Assembly (NCBI GenBank): GCA_022457065.1
Contig: JAJGBQ010000001.1
Location: forward strand, 5,828,001 to 5,892,000
Reading direction: 5' to 3'
DNA: 64,000 nucleotides
From: Curvularia sp. ZM96
Taxonomy: Eukaryota; Ascomycota; Dothideomycetes; Pleosporales; Pleosporaceae
The notes beneath the pieces were generated by a model. The model searched no databases. It worked only from the letters and a program-made list of their open reading frames with translations, and was not told the DNA's origin. The position numbers and the translations under genes are program-made. Positions 1 through 11,033 of this stretch are shown here, one piece after another (position 1 is the first letter of the stretch; every line of letters begins with the position of its first letter).

Positions 1-246
1 CGAGGACGTTGTGTGTCTGTTTTCTTTTCGTGATGGTGTGGCAAGTGGGAAGGGAAAATATGTGGGGAAGCAGGAGGGAGGGGGGAGGGGTGGGTGTCGG
101 GAAAGGGTGGGCAGGTGGGTTCGACAACATGTTTCTGATGGTAGTACTTGGGTGTGTGTGCGGGCCCAGCTCGCTGGTTCTCCGTTTTTCGTTTTCTTCC
201 CACCCTCCTCCGCCTCCCTTCTTCCCATTGTTTTTAGAGGCTCAAT

Positions 247-751
247 TCATATGCGGCGGTCCAGGCGGTCGACGCGCGCCTTGAAGCTTTTTACAATTTC
301 TCCGATACGCCGTACTTTGTCGAATTCGACCTGGAGTTCGTCGATCTCGCGGAGGATGGCGCGGAAGCGGGCGATTTCGGCGTCGGCCATTTGCATGGCG
401 TTGCCTGCGCGGTCGTACTGCATTTGGGTTGCTGTTTGTGTCTGTTGGGTGAGCTGGGCGGATGTGGGTTAGCTTCTGCATGTTGCCATAGGGAAAGAGA
501 AAGAGGGAAACCGAGAGAGAGAGAGAGAGACTCACATACTGCCAGCGCTGCTGGATGGAATACATTAAACGATCAAAATGGGCGCTGAGCGCCTGCAAAC
601 TAGAAGGATCCAGGAGGAGACGGCCCTGGCTAGAGGCGTGAGAAGCAGCGCGCGAGGAATTGGAGCCCTGCTGCGAGGCGGCAATTTGCTGCTGAAGAAA
701 TCTGCTCTCGCTCGAGTTGAGGCCCAGTTCAGACACTGGGATGGCAGACAT
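247..751 (-). CDS. CNL1: BLOC-1 subunit, CNL1-like
   Basis: Two exons (751-536 and 453-247, intron with GTGAGT donor and CAG acceptor) give a 140-residue protein. The first 45 residues are Ser/Gln/Ala-rich. From about residue 55 there is a helical segment (HFDRLMYSIQQRW) followed by a long coiled coil ending DELQVEFDKVRRIGEIVKSF. The spacing and residues of this coiled coil resemble yeast Cnl1, a small subunit of the BLOC-1 endosomal complex, which is involved in endosome maturation and Rab GTPase control. Start: the ATG at 751 is preferred, because the codon two positions upstream is GTG. The CT/GA-rich tract at 513-530 lies inside the intron. The family match rests on a short coiled coil, so another BLOC-1-like small subunit is possible. 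The gene structure is well supported. Confidence 0.62.
513..530. repeat. (GA)n microsatellite in CNL1-like intron
   Basis: Nine GA units in the plus strand. They form the pyrimidine-rich 5' part of the intron on the minus strand, just after the donor. Confidence 0.9.
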
Positions 752-2038
752 GTGCACATAATTATCTTAAGAACATGGTCGGCCGAATGGAACCCTTCTG
801 GCTTTGCTTTCCCCTTGGTTGCCGTGGATGGGTGTAGGATGGTGTGTGTGACGCCCTGGGGGATCAATTCTTGGGACGGTAGCAATTGTTACTAGTGGGC
901 TATGGAGCTGCTGGGAAACGTTACGGCATCCATGCGTAGAGGAGGGAATGGGGACGGAGGAATATGCACGCTGATGTTGTTTGGGGATCATGGAAGGCGC
1001 GGCTGAGGGCCCGCCAAGTGGCCGCCGGCTCCCTCCAGACACCAACAACCTTACTACCACCCACACATGTCACCCCCGGAAAAGCAAAGGCCTGCGAACG
1101 CCCAGCTATCCCACACCCTCATCTCCTCCTAGCCGGCTGCAGCCCTACGTCCTGCCCACGTCCCGGCCGGGTGTGCAGCGCTCGTTGTGCTCTTGTTGCT
1201 GCACCACGTCTTATCCGCGACGCGGCGCGTATCGCAACGAGCGAGGATAGCTGTCTGCAAGCCCCTCCCTACTCTCTCACTCTTACTCTTCGCTTTTGTC
1301 CACCCGCCGAACCACCATGGCCATTGTGCTTTTTTGTGCACCCACCATCTAGGCGCTGTGCCGTCCAGGCGCGGGCCACTGACTCCGCATGCACACCCTC
1401 TTGATCCCCCGCGACAAGGATGTCTTTGATTGTGCCGTCAGGTTCATGGGTGAATGTCGACCCCACCAGCTCTCCGTGAGGAGGGGGTGTACACAACTCC
1501 CGGCCGAACCATCAACGAACCAGATGCAGAAGGTGACAATGATCCGGAGGGCAACGTGATGAAAAACTGCCGCTGGGCTTGAAAACCAACAACCACGCCT
1601 CAATCAAAGCATGCTATTTGGCTTTCACAAAGAGCACAAGACGTGCCGAGGCAACAAGGCCCCCCCTGGACACACACCAGACCTTCTTCATGGATGTAGA
1701 CAGAATACCAGACTTATCACAGGTCCGTGACAGGGCGCTTGTTCCTGTCACGTCTTTGACATGCTTCGAATGCATCCTTGACACCTGGAATTAATAGTCA
1801 AAGTTTGTTTCATAGCTGAATAACGTTCATATTTTCCCACATTAACGTCCAACCTGGGGTATACTGCTAAAGAAAAAGGAAAGAGCTGGTTCGCTCCTAT
1901 TCGTCCAAGTCGTCATATAGTTACAGGTAAAGTGGAGGAAAAGGAAAAAAAGGGGGTATATACACCAAGCCTACCAACGCTATGCACAACAGGGGAGAAG
2001 AAAAGGAAAATTGTAGACGGTCGTATGACCAGCGCTCT
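752..2038. other. Intergenic, no gene seen
   Basis: Only short overlapping frames without domains. This is the 5' flank of the CNL1-like gene and the 3' flank of the ferric reductase. No element recognised. Confidence 0.6.
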
Positions 2039-4668
2039 TTACAAAGCGTAATTTTCGGCGTGAAGGAAAATCTCGTCACGCCCACTGTCGCTCCACACGC
2101 TTCTTTGCAACTGTGCAACCGTCTCACTGACACTGATGCGCATGGCTGGTGGTCCGCAAACAAACACGCAAGTACGCCTGCCAAAGTTTCGGCTCAGCCC
2201 TTTGAGTAGATATGGTATGTCCGGGCGTCCGTACTCGGTGCTCCAGCCGTCCTTCTTCTTGACGGCAGCAGGCAGGAATGCAAAGCGCATCAAGTTCTTT
2301 TGGAACTCGGTAGGTGTGGAGGGGAAACCAAAGTCGAACCCTTGTGTAGTCTCCACAGGGTTGTGGACGATACTCGGCGCTATGGCTCCAGATCCGGCCG
2401 AGATAGCTTGTGAAATGTCGAGAGAAAGGTTACGGTCCTGACGGCGAGCGGCGAGTCCGCGTGGCGCGGGGGCAATCAGATCGGGGTTAGAGCTATTTGC
2501 TGACTCGGCGGAGTTGCGGCCGTTGTTGTAGCTGGAGCGCGGTGGGGCTAGATGACCCCTGTTGACAGGCAACAAGTGTGCCTGTGGGAGGGCGGTGATG
2601 TTGTCTTCGTTCTCGCGTCGAAGTTCAGACTCCTTTTCTGGGTCGCCTTGTGCTTCATCGCGGATGAGAGCCGAGTGTCGCTTGCTCGAAATGCCCGACA
2701 AGCGATGTTCAGCAATGTTTTGGAAAGCGTCATTGACCTTGTCGTGAAAGTAAAGCGACACTGGACGCGTTGGTGTTTTTGCACTGACTAGTCCTCCAGC
2801 AAGGTTGCGTTTTGCTGCGGTAATGTAGAACTGGCATTCTACTGTCTCAGGGGGCGCAAATTCTCGGCAGATACGAAGTTCTTCTTTGAACCACTCCATG
2901 GTCTCAGGACGCTTGAGGGCCCAGATGACGTGGATCTTGCGTGTGACTGCCTTGCCATCCCGCATTTTCTTGATCAAAGATAGGAGCTGAGAGACAATGG
3001 CTGTAATACCGCTGCCGCCGGCGATGAGCACAACATCATCAAAGGCTTCAATGCGTCGTTGCATGCCTCCATAAGGGCCATCGATGAAAGCTCGGTAAGT
3101 ATGCCATGGGCCGTGGTCAAGTGCACTTTCAAGCACCTTACGAGTGAAGCCGCCAAATGGTCGGAATACCAAGACCATGTCGCGGTATTCCTGACCGTAT
3201 TCGGAAGGAAAGTCTTCGCTGCAGAGCGAGGCGATGGTGAAAGGGTGGTTTTCGAACACTGAAATGCCAGGCATGCGGAGATAGACATATTGCCCAGGTC
3301 TCCACCTCATCTGGGTTGGGATAGTTACCTTGATGGCGTTTTCCGGCATGAGTGTTACAGCAGCCTCTTCACCAATGAGCCAAGAGTGACGTCCAGGGCG
3401 AGCCCAGTTGAGGTAGAAGAGCCGCATAAAGTATGAAATTAGCCAGATGGCGAGTGTCGAGAGCAGGTAGTGCCATGATGTGAGGTAGTTGTTGCAATGC
3501 CAGAACATCATGCCAAGGAAGACGATAGAGACAGGCACATGAAGCGCCACAAAGAGCTCGTACATTCGATGGCGGAGAGGTGCGATTGAGTGTGTACAAA
3601 GAAAGCACAAGGGAACAAGCGCTGCGATACCTGAATGCTGTTAGTTTGCAAGATGCGGTTATTCGGAACAACAAGCATACCTGTGCCATAGATGTACATT
3701 CCATCGCGTTGTTGGAACAGCTGTTGGAAAGATGCTCGTGCGCCCTTTTCCCAGACTGGAGTGATGTAAAAAGGGACAGTGTGCATGATGCTGAGCGCAA
3801 GACAGATGTATGCTGCCCACCTGTGCAGCACATTCAATCGCTCGTGGCTGATACCGGTCACCATTGAGATAAGGTTTGCCTTCATCGCAAGGGCGACAAT
3901 CCAAGGCATCAGGGCGACTGCCATCATGCCAGAACGAACCGCCAGTGGAGGAGAGCCATAGGCAATGCTTTCCCAGAACAGTGGCTGAGGAAGGGTACAG
4001 TAGAGAACTCCTAGGGCCAGAGCAAGAACTACAATCACACAAACAGCCAAAGACGGAAACACAATGGGCCTCCATCCTTTTTTGATCTGGAATTGGGGGA
4101 TCGGGCGGTAGAAGATGAACCGGAAAAAGGCTACTATGTTGTTGGTTGGGCCCACCGAAGACACGCTGGACTGTTGTTTTGGCACATTTGGTAGCGGGCC
4201 TTCGCGAGGAAAGAACTTCATGGTGGACTTGTCAGTATCAAGTACTGATAGTTCGTAGTCTGTGGCAGGAGAAGATGTTTTCGAAGACTGTAATACCTCT
4301 TCTTGATGGAGCGCGGTCCGGATCTTGTCCGTGAATAGGTGGTAGTACCGCATGAGCGCTGCGATGACGAGCAGAGGTATACAAAAGTAGACGTATGCAA
4401 GCGCATATTTGCCACTCTTGTTCCATGGATCAACTGTGTTGGCTTCTATCAAGCCAGCTGGGCTTGTGCTGTTGAACGGGATGTTGATCCGTCGAAATAA
4501 CGTTGAGACGGATTGTACAACGTCCCGCTCGGCGTGCGACACAACGACACTCAGTTGTTCCATGGCCACGCCCGTCCGCGCCACGAGGGCTTCCCGTAGG
4601 GCTGGCATATTCGAATTCGTAACGCGTGTTCGCAACAATCGGTGTGGTGTGTTTGTTTCGTGGATCAC
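2039..4668 (-). CDS. Ferric/cupric reductase transmembrane component (FRE family)
   Basis: Two exons (4668-3681, 3630-2039) separated by a 50-nt intron give 859 residues. The order is an N-terminal extracytoplasmic region, a membrane anchor near residue 95, then a six-helix ferric-reductase core. Paired haem histidines lie around residues 280 and 294 (LHRWAAYICLALSIMH), with the second pair in the helices after the intron. An FAD domain follows (HPFTIASLC) and an NADPH domain (GPYGGMQ, then AGGSGITAIVSQLL, and a C-terminal FVCGPPA). The enzyme passes electrons from cytosolic NADPH across the plasma membrane to reduce Fe(III) or Cu(II) before uptake. A low-complexity insertion of about 150 residues splits the NADPH domain, as is common in filamentous fungal FREs. 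A second Met at residue 21 is an alternative start. No permease or multicopper oxidase partner is adjacent. Confidence 0.93.
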
Positions 4669-7659
4669 CTCTGCCAGCAGAAGTCGAAACTCGACAGAGA
4701 GGCGTCCTGAACCGGCGGGTAATGATTTTGGGGGAGCGGTCGCTTAAAGAACATCCGGGATCCTGTTTCTACATGGAAAACCAGGTGAACGGTCGTGTAT
4801 TGTGACAATGCGCTCCTGTGGCGCAGCGGAGACTCGATCCAGGATTGATATTATGCCGTGACGGAAAGGATCCGGGGGAGGAAGAAGAAGAAGCTAGATC
4901 CACCTCTTATTTTGCCTTGCGATGACGGTATTAGGTGCCAATGCTCGCAACGACCGTCAAGGCACAGACCGGAGTATACACACTGATGGACAGATAACGT
5001 GCGCGAGCAGGAGCCCGGTCCCTTAAGTCCTGTGGCCAAGTGGGGTGCGGGTGACTCGCAGGGATACTAGGGCTGTCGTATCGTGGCAGCAAATGGAGAA
5101 TGATATTCTACCGCTCACCAGAATCCACGCTATTGGGCCAAGATGTGATTACCAGTCCAGGCCGGAGGTTGCTCAAAAGGGAAATGGAGAGGCTAAAGCG
5201 CGCCGTCACATTTGCAACCTGCAGCAAAACACATTGGATTGTCAGAGGCCTTTGCAGCCATTGCCGCAATATGCTTCATGCACAGGGGCCTGGGCGGTGA
5301 CTGGACCGGCGAGCAGCGGACCGGCAAGGAAGCGGACCGATCTTGGTCTTTTCAAGCGGAAGGGTACCCGCGGGAGCACCGAGTAGTGTTGTCCCGTCGC
5401 TGATCGGTCCCAAGGGGTATTCTCGACGTCGAGGAGCTGTCGTACCGCGCTCACTTGATGCCGTGCTCATGGCCGCCTTCCATCCCATGTGAGACTTTTC
5501 ATCATGTCGGGGCCGCAGCATAATCCTGCTCATCTGTCCAGGGTCCTTAGCGTCGTCGTCGAGGCATCACAGCAGAAGCCGCAGTCGTATCACAGCCTCT
5601 AGGGCTCCCGTCTGTCGGTAGGCCAGCTCCGCTTGGTGGATTAGTGGATGTCAACAGGGCTGTTCTTTCGTTCGCATGACCGTAGGATCGACGAATGGGA
5701 GCCACTGGGCCCTGAAGGCCTTACCGAGGGTGCTTGCAGCCATGCACGGGAAAAGCGATGCTGTGGAGCGGGGTGTCGTGGTGTTGCGAGTCTTTCATTG
5801 GACAGAGATCAACAATCTAAGCGCCGGCCGTCCGCATTGGGCCTGGTGCACAACCAAGCTTTCCCTCGCCCGTCCGAGTTACCACTTGCCATCCTGGTTG
5901 GCTGCAGACCTCCATCCAGCATTGCACACCGTCCAGCGCTGAGATGCACTACCTACAGCGTTGAGCCCGCCGCAAGTCTCGGCAAATTTCTTGAACAGTA
6001 ATTGGAATACACAGAAACGGCGCTGATCTTGTGGCCCTGGGCTCGCTTCGGTTGTCCGCTCCCGACCCAGCAGACGTACTTGTATTCACACTAACGAATG
6101 CCCCCATCGCGAAATCTCTTGTCTTGAGCTTGGATTCGCCAAACAAGCATCAAGCGGTCACATCTCGGCATCGATTACTCACTCTGCTCCGAGACGGTGA
6201 CGGTGATAGTCATGATTCATGCCATGCAGTCATCACCTCGAGTCCAGCTTCCAGCCCAGTCCGGCCCTGACATTGCGTCAGTGGCCCAAGATCCGACCAT
6301 TCGCATCTACCCTATACACAAACAGCTAAACACAGAGCCCATTGCCGAACTCTCGTTAGCCGCTCTCTGGACCCCTTTGAGGACGCCCCGCACGTTAACG
6401 CACATGGAAGATGCCTAACCGCCAGCCCTACCATCTCGTTCTGTCCAAGGCGATTCGTTTAGGGCTGGGAGCTGTCAGCCCAAAGTGCCGGATTTTCAGG
6501 CACAGCTCGCATTCAAAGCTCATTACGCGCTCACCATCGATTAGAGTTGCAGTTTATGCGCATCATGAGCGCTTGGATGATGTCGTGGGCGTCTAGATGG
6601 GCCTTGTGGCGCTTTGCCCCTGTTCGAGAAGTGTGCTCATGTTGCTTGCGACCGTTGTAAAGTGTTGCGCAGCAGACCACGTGGGGGTTCGGGCGAGCCG
6701 AGCAAGTATACCTTCAGTTCAGTACGGTGACAGCTTCACGAAGCGCCCGCAAGGACGGTAGCAGACGCCTGCTGTCCCCAAACGACCACGACTACTGCAA
6801 TCTGCAATAATACTGCAATAACACTTGAAGTGTTCAAGCTAACGGCTCTGCACTCTATCACTACCATCATGACCCAGTTCCATCATAGGCCGCCTCACCG
6901 GCTGAACGGATATTTTCGTACCTCGTGTCTTTCTGATACGCAACTGCATCGGGAGCGATAGTCGAATCCATCATCTTACATGCAGGAAGCGTTTCGAAAC
7001 ACCCGCCCAATCAGTGTACAGCATTGGAGAACACCAATGCAGTGCGACCCACCTCACGTGCGCTGGCTCATATATACCCAGCCTCTTGGGCTCTTTCATC
7101 TAGCTTTTTTCGTCGCTGTGTGTGGATGCTCCAGGCTTCTCCAGACTGGTGACACACTATCGGAGAGCTGCTGTGTCACGTCGACGATAAGGCAGTGAAT
7201 GTGTGGAACTATTTTTGGACGAAGTATAAGCCGTGACAAGGATGCCGATTGTTAGCAGAGGTGAGGATGGAGTCTAACAGAAGGGTGAAGTATTCTTTGA
7301 GTTCCTGGTAGTACAAGAACTTGGTGAACCCTGCTTTGTCTCGGGCAGTTACCATAATTGTAACGTGCCGAATCGTATGCTGGAGAGAAAATGCAATAGT
7401 GGCAGAGTAGCCAAGCCTTTCATTTCCAACATGATTGAAAGCAATCTTGGTGTGATCCTGCGACTACGTTACCGTGAAGCCATTGCAATATCGCGGCGAG
7501 ACACTTAATCAGTCATCATATTGTCTTTGCAATTTAGAACTATGCTTCATTCACCAATGCTTCTAAATATTACAATACAGTTCTGTCCGGACCAGCAATT
7601 GTAAAAGAACATGGTTTAGAAGCTACCGGAAATCCAACTCCTCTCCCAAATCACACCCA
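4669..7659. other. 3-kb intergenic, no gene supported
   Basis: Both strands carry many mutually overlapping frames of 60-117 codons with no domain, no consistent splice structure and no transposon hallmarks. It separates the 5' end of the ferric reductase from the 3' end of the TDP2-like gene. A TATA-like TATATA lies near 7070. Confidence 0.55.
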
Positions 7660-8664
7660 TCATTCCGCTTCTGCTCGGTCTTCTTCCCATGCAACATCGC
7701 AACAAAGCCCCCAATGATCACTAAAATGCGCTTTTAGCCCCGACTTCATCGCCCCAGCCCCCATCGTCTCGCCACAGCATCTCAACTCCCTCGTTTGCAA
7801 AATCCCCATGGCCGAAGGCGTAAGCTTCACCAGCGCCACTTTATCCAGCCTATTTGGTGGAAAGGCCTGTTTATCATCCACACCCCACGTATAACCTGGG
7901 TCATGTGGGTAAAGCAGCGTCCACGCATCGACAAGACCGTTGGCGCGAACCAGGTCGTCGTCTTCTGGGAGCACAGGGTTGAAGTCGCCGGCGATGATGC
8001 CGCGGCCAGCTGCGCGCAGGTACGACGTGCAGATAGCAAGTTGCTGTGGTCTGAGCGACGGGTTGATTGGTAGAGAGTCCAGATGCACGTTGATAAGTCG
8101 GACCCGTAGCGACTTTTTACCAGAGCACATGTGCTTGGCTGAAGCGTTGAAAATGAAATCGCAGCATAGCGCGTCTCGTGCGAATCGACTCGGTAATGCT
8201 ACTCGCCATATGGCGCCGAGCTGGATGCCACTTGTGGCTACCCAATGCTTAGATACGATGGTGACGCTGATGAAACTTTGGTTTTTGAAAGCGGAAGCAT
8301 TGATGTCGCTGGTGTACCAGTTCTGCTGCACCCAGGGGTCTTCGAGTAGGGCTGTGAGGGCGTTCTTGGATACTTCTTGTAGAAAAATTACGTCTGCGGC
8401 TCCTGTGGTTTTGATAGTGTGTAGAAGTGCAGATATGCGAGATTTTGGTAATGGTGCGTGTGCATTTACATTCCAAGTCACGAGGCGGAATGAGCCCGCC
8501 CATCGGTGTCTGGTGTCAGGTTGAGAAGTTGGGTCACTGATAAACGGCATCCAGCGTTCTTGATCAAAGTGGTACCACTGCTGGAAGCTAGGCGTCGCTG
8601 TGGTTGTTGGCAAAGGTGTCTGCTGCCACCACGATTGGATGTGGGTGCGCATCTGCGATAGCAT
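7660..8664 (-). CDS. Endonuclease/exonuclease/phosphatase protein, TDP2-like
   Basis: Single exon, 334 residues. The four landmark blocks of the metal-dependent EEP fold are present in order: TWNVNAH at 63-69, LQEV at 95-98, GDFN at 226-229 and SDHWGL at 315-320, with INVHLDS at 191-197. The TWN...LQE...GDFN...SDHWGL pattern is that of tyrosyl-DNA phosphodiesterase 2, which removes topoisomerase-derived 5'-phosphotyrosyl adducts from DNA. Metazoan TDP2 has an N-terminal UBA domain, but here there are only about 60 unremarkable N-terminal residues (Trp/Gln-rich). Other EEP hydrolases remain possible. Catalytic Glu, Asp and His are all retained, so it should be active. The ATG at 8664 is the first in frame. 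Confidence 0.8.
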   Translation of the reverse strand: MLSQMRTHIQSWWQQTPLPTTTATPSFQQWYHFDQERWMPFISDPTSQPDTRHRWAGSFRLVTWNVNAHAPLPKSRISALLHTIKTTGAADVIFLQEVSKNALTALLEDPWVQQNWYTSDINASAFKNQSFISVTIVSKHWVATSGIQLGAIWRVALPSRFARDALCCDFIFNASAKHMCSGKKSLRVRLINVHLDSLPINPSLRPQQLAICTSYLRAAGRGIIAGDFNPVLPEDDDLVRANGLVDAWTLLYPHDPGYTWGVDDKQAFPPNRLDKVALVKLTPSAMGILQTRELRCCGETMGAGAMKSGLKAHFSDHWGLCCDVAWEEDRAEAE

Positions 8665-9246
8665 GGCGAAGTCAAAGTCTTGGTGTTCGCAGGAGAGGGT
8701 GAAGTGCTGCAGGGTGGTTATTCTGTTATCAGTATAGTGGTAAAGTAAGGTGAAGTTGTAATTGTCGCAGGAGAGCCAGTTGCCTATAAAATATACTCAC
8801 GAGTATATGCTCACAAATTATGAAGAGGTCGTTGTAGTGCACTAGTGGCTATCATATGGTAGCGTTAATACCGTATGTACCACCTATACAGTACCACAGT
8901 ACTTACTGGCACTGGTCAGTGCTTGCAACGAAATCATGAAATTTTTCAATGAAGGGTTTTCTAAAAGGCGTGTTCCATTACTATCCACTGAAGTTCATGA
9001 GCAGCTTGATTTTCCAGCCCCGCGTGGTAATCTGAGTGAAATTCTTAGTGGACTTGGGCTGATGCGCGGGGCTGGATCCAGATTCTGATTGTGGCTATCT
9101 TGATGGCTTGTAGTTGTCAGGACTCCCTGTTTCGTGTACACATCACAGGGCAAACGCAAATGACACACCATGAAGCAAGCAAGTGCTCAAACTGGTATTT
9201 ACGACATTCTGGAATAATTACAGTTTGCTCACCAACGGAACGACCA
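8665..9246. other. Intergenic with 12-bp inverted repeat
   Basis: No gene. It contains a perfect 12-bp inverted repeat with arms at 9013-9024 and 9065-9076, and several short palindromes around 8790-8920. Confidence 0.6.
9013..9076. repeat. Inverted repeat, 12-bp arms, 40-nt loop
   Basis: The left arm TCCAGCCCCGCG at 9013-9024 is the exact reverse complement of 9065-9076. The GC-rich arms sit in an otherwise AT-balanced spacer between the TDP2-like start and the MFS 3' end. Confidence 0.85.
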
Positions 9247-11033
9247 TTAGATCTCCGCATGCGTCGAAATACCCCACTTCTGCAAGAGGTTGTGCCTATG
9301 CCAATAGCTCCTGTACTTCTTTCCCCAAAAGAAGAAGATTGGAGCGGTAACAATCATGCCAGCAGCAATGCCGCCAAAGACGTAGAATACAATGGCCGGG
9401 CCCTCCCTCGCCGTCCAGTCGTTGACAAAGTACGAGAAGCCGTAGAAAAGAAAGTTCTTGAGTACCATGTTCATAATGAAGACCTCAGAGCTGAGGTCGC
9501 GGTAGGCGTCCAGAACATAGGAAGAGGCGGAGATACATGCGACGACGATGCCGAAAAGGTCCATGCCGTGGAAAAAGGCAGTAACATAGAAGGAAGAGCC
9601 CTTTTCGGCAAAATGGCCAAACATACATAGACCAATTACGGTGACTACGGATGGAATCATGGGAAGAAGGCGGTACTCGGGCTCATAGACACCGTTGTTC
9701 TTCTTCGCGCACCACTTGATGAGGGGGTCGAATGTCATTCCCAGCAAGACGGATCCAAGAAGACCGCCCACAAACGGTCCCAGTGACAAATAACCAACTC
9801 CGGCTGCGCTCAGCCCGTATGGGGGCGCCTGGAAGATCTGTGCCATGACGTAGGACTGGGCAACGAAGAAAGCGGTCAAGCCTCCGGTTATAATGACCAT
9901 CCACAAAACAGCCAGATTGGTGCAGACAGCGAAAGGTGCAATTACAAGCTGGAAGAGGTTATCGTTGGAGTAGGTTCCTGTAAAAATGGCCAGTTGTTGT
10001 ACATATGTCTTCCGCGGGGGTATGGTAGAAGCTGTGGTGGTCGTTGTGCCGAGCTTCTCTAAGTCATCGCTTCCTTCCTTCTCGATTCTAGTAGCTCGTT
10101 TATCTTCAATGGCAGCAAGTTCGGCCAGGTTCTCGTTGGATAGCTCGTCAATGTCGTAGCGATGGTCGCGGTTGTAGTTTGTTTCGGGAACGAAGAAATA
10201 GAGCAGGATCACCTCAAGGGCGACAAAGGGGATGAGCATATGGAAAAGGTAGCGCCATCCGAGGTTCGTTGCAATAGGTCCGACAATGATGGCCGAGAAA
10301 TTCGAGGCGGCTCCAAGGATGAATTGGATCAACGTCATGAAACCTCCGCGCTGGTGCACAAAGTAGAGGTCACCAATCATGGAGACAACGAGCGATTCGA
10401 AGGCCGACCTGGTAACTGTCAGCACGACCTGAGAGATGTACACGCAAATGAACTTACACCGAACCTCCTTGAATAATGCGGCCAGCCAGCAGACCCTCAT
10501 AGCTGTATGCGACACTACCGATAATGGTGCCGAGCAGGCCAAAGACAGACGCAATCAGCAGCTGGGGACGTTTTCCATACTTGCGAGACAACGCATTTAC
10601 TATAGGTCCAACGCCACCCGTGACGAGCAGCATGTATCCTGAGATGACCGTAATATCACCAACGGACTTGTTAAAGTCTTGTGCGATGACGACCAGTGCT
10701 GGCGACAGGAGAGGAGAAAGTACAGCAGCATACAGTACTGAACCGTATGCGACGATGATCATAATGGTCGTCTTCTGCGCATAAGACCAGTTCAATGGGT
10801 CGTTTGGATCTTCGGATCTGTGACTCGTCAGTCCTGTAGCGTTCCCACTCGTTCGACACGACATACGGTTGTGGAATGAGGATGATCTCTGCATCTTTGC
10901 CAGTACCGCGTTTCAATCTTGCAGGAGCTGTTCCTTCAGGCACGGTAGTAAGAGGATTTTGCTCCTCGCTCAAGATGACTGTCGCAGGAACATGGGCGAG
11001 ATGCTTGTCCTCGACGATTCCTAGGAATCCCAT
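9247..11033 (-). CDS. MFS transporter, DHA1 type (Tpo1-like)
   Basis: Three exons (11033-10867, 10817-10458, 10408-9247) with two 49-nt introns give 562 residues. The N-terminal cytoplasmic tail ends in the conserved PQPSEDPNDPLNW entry motif of fungal drug:H+ antiporters, followed by a 12-helix major-facilitator body. The loop 2-3 motif is present (GPIVNALSRKYGKRP), as is the helix-5 region ending PETNYNRD. A central cytoplasmic loop rich in Glu/Lys/Thr separates the two halves. The best match is the polyamine/drug exporter branch that includes Tpo1, acting at the plasma membrane. The substrate cannot be read from sequence. No biosynthetic cluster is adjacent, so a secondary-metabolite role is not implied. 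Confidence 0.9.

Noticed and set aside
4810..4860. TGGCGCAGCGG, similar to a tRNA A-box
   Set aside because: No B-box or cloverleaf downstream at the required spacing.
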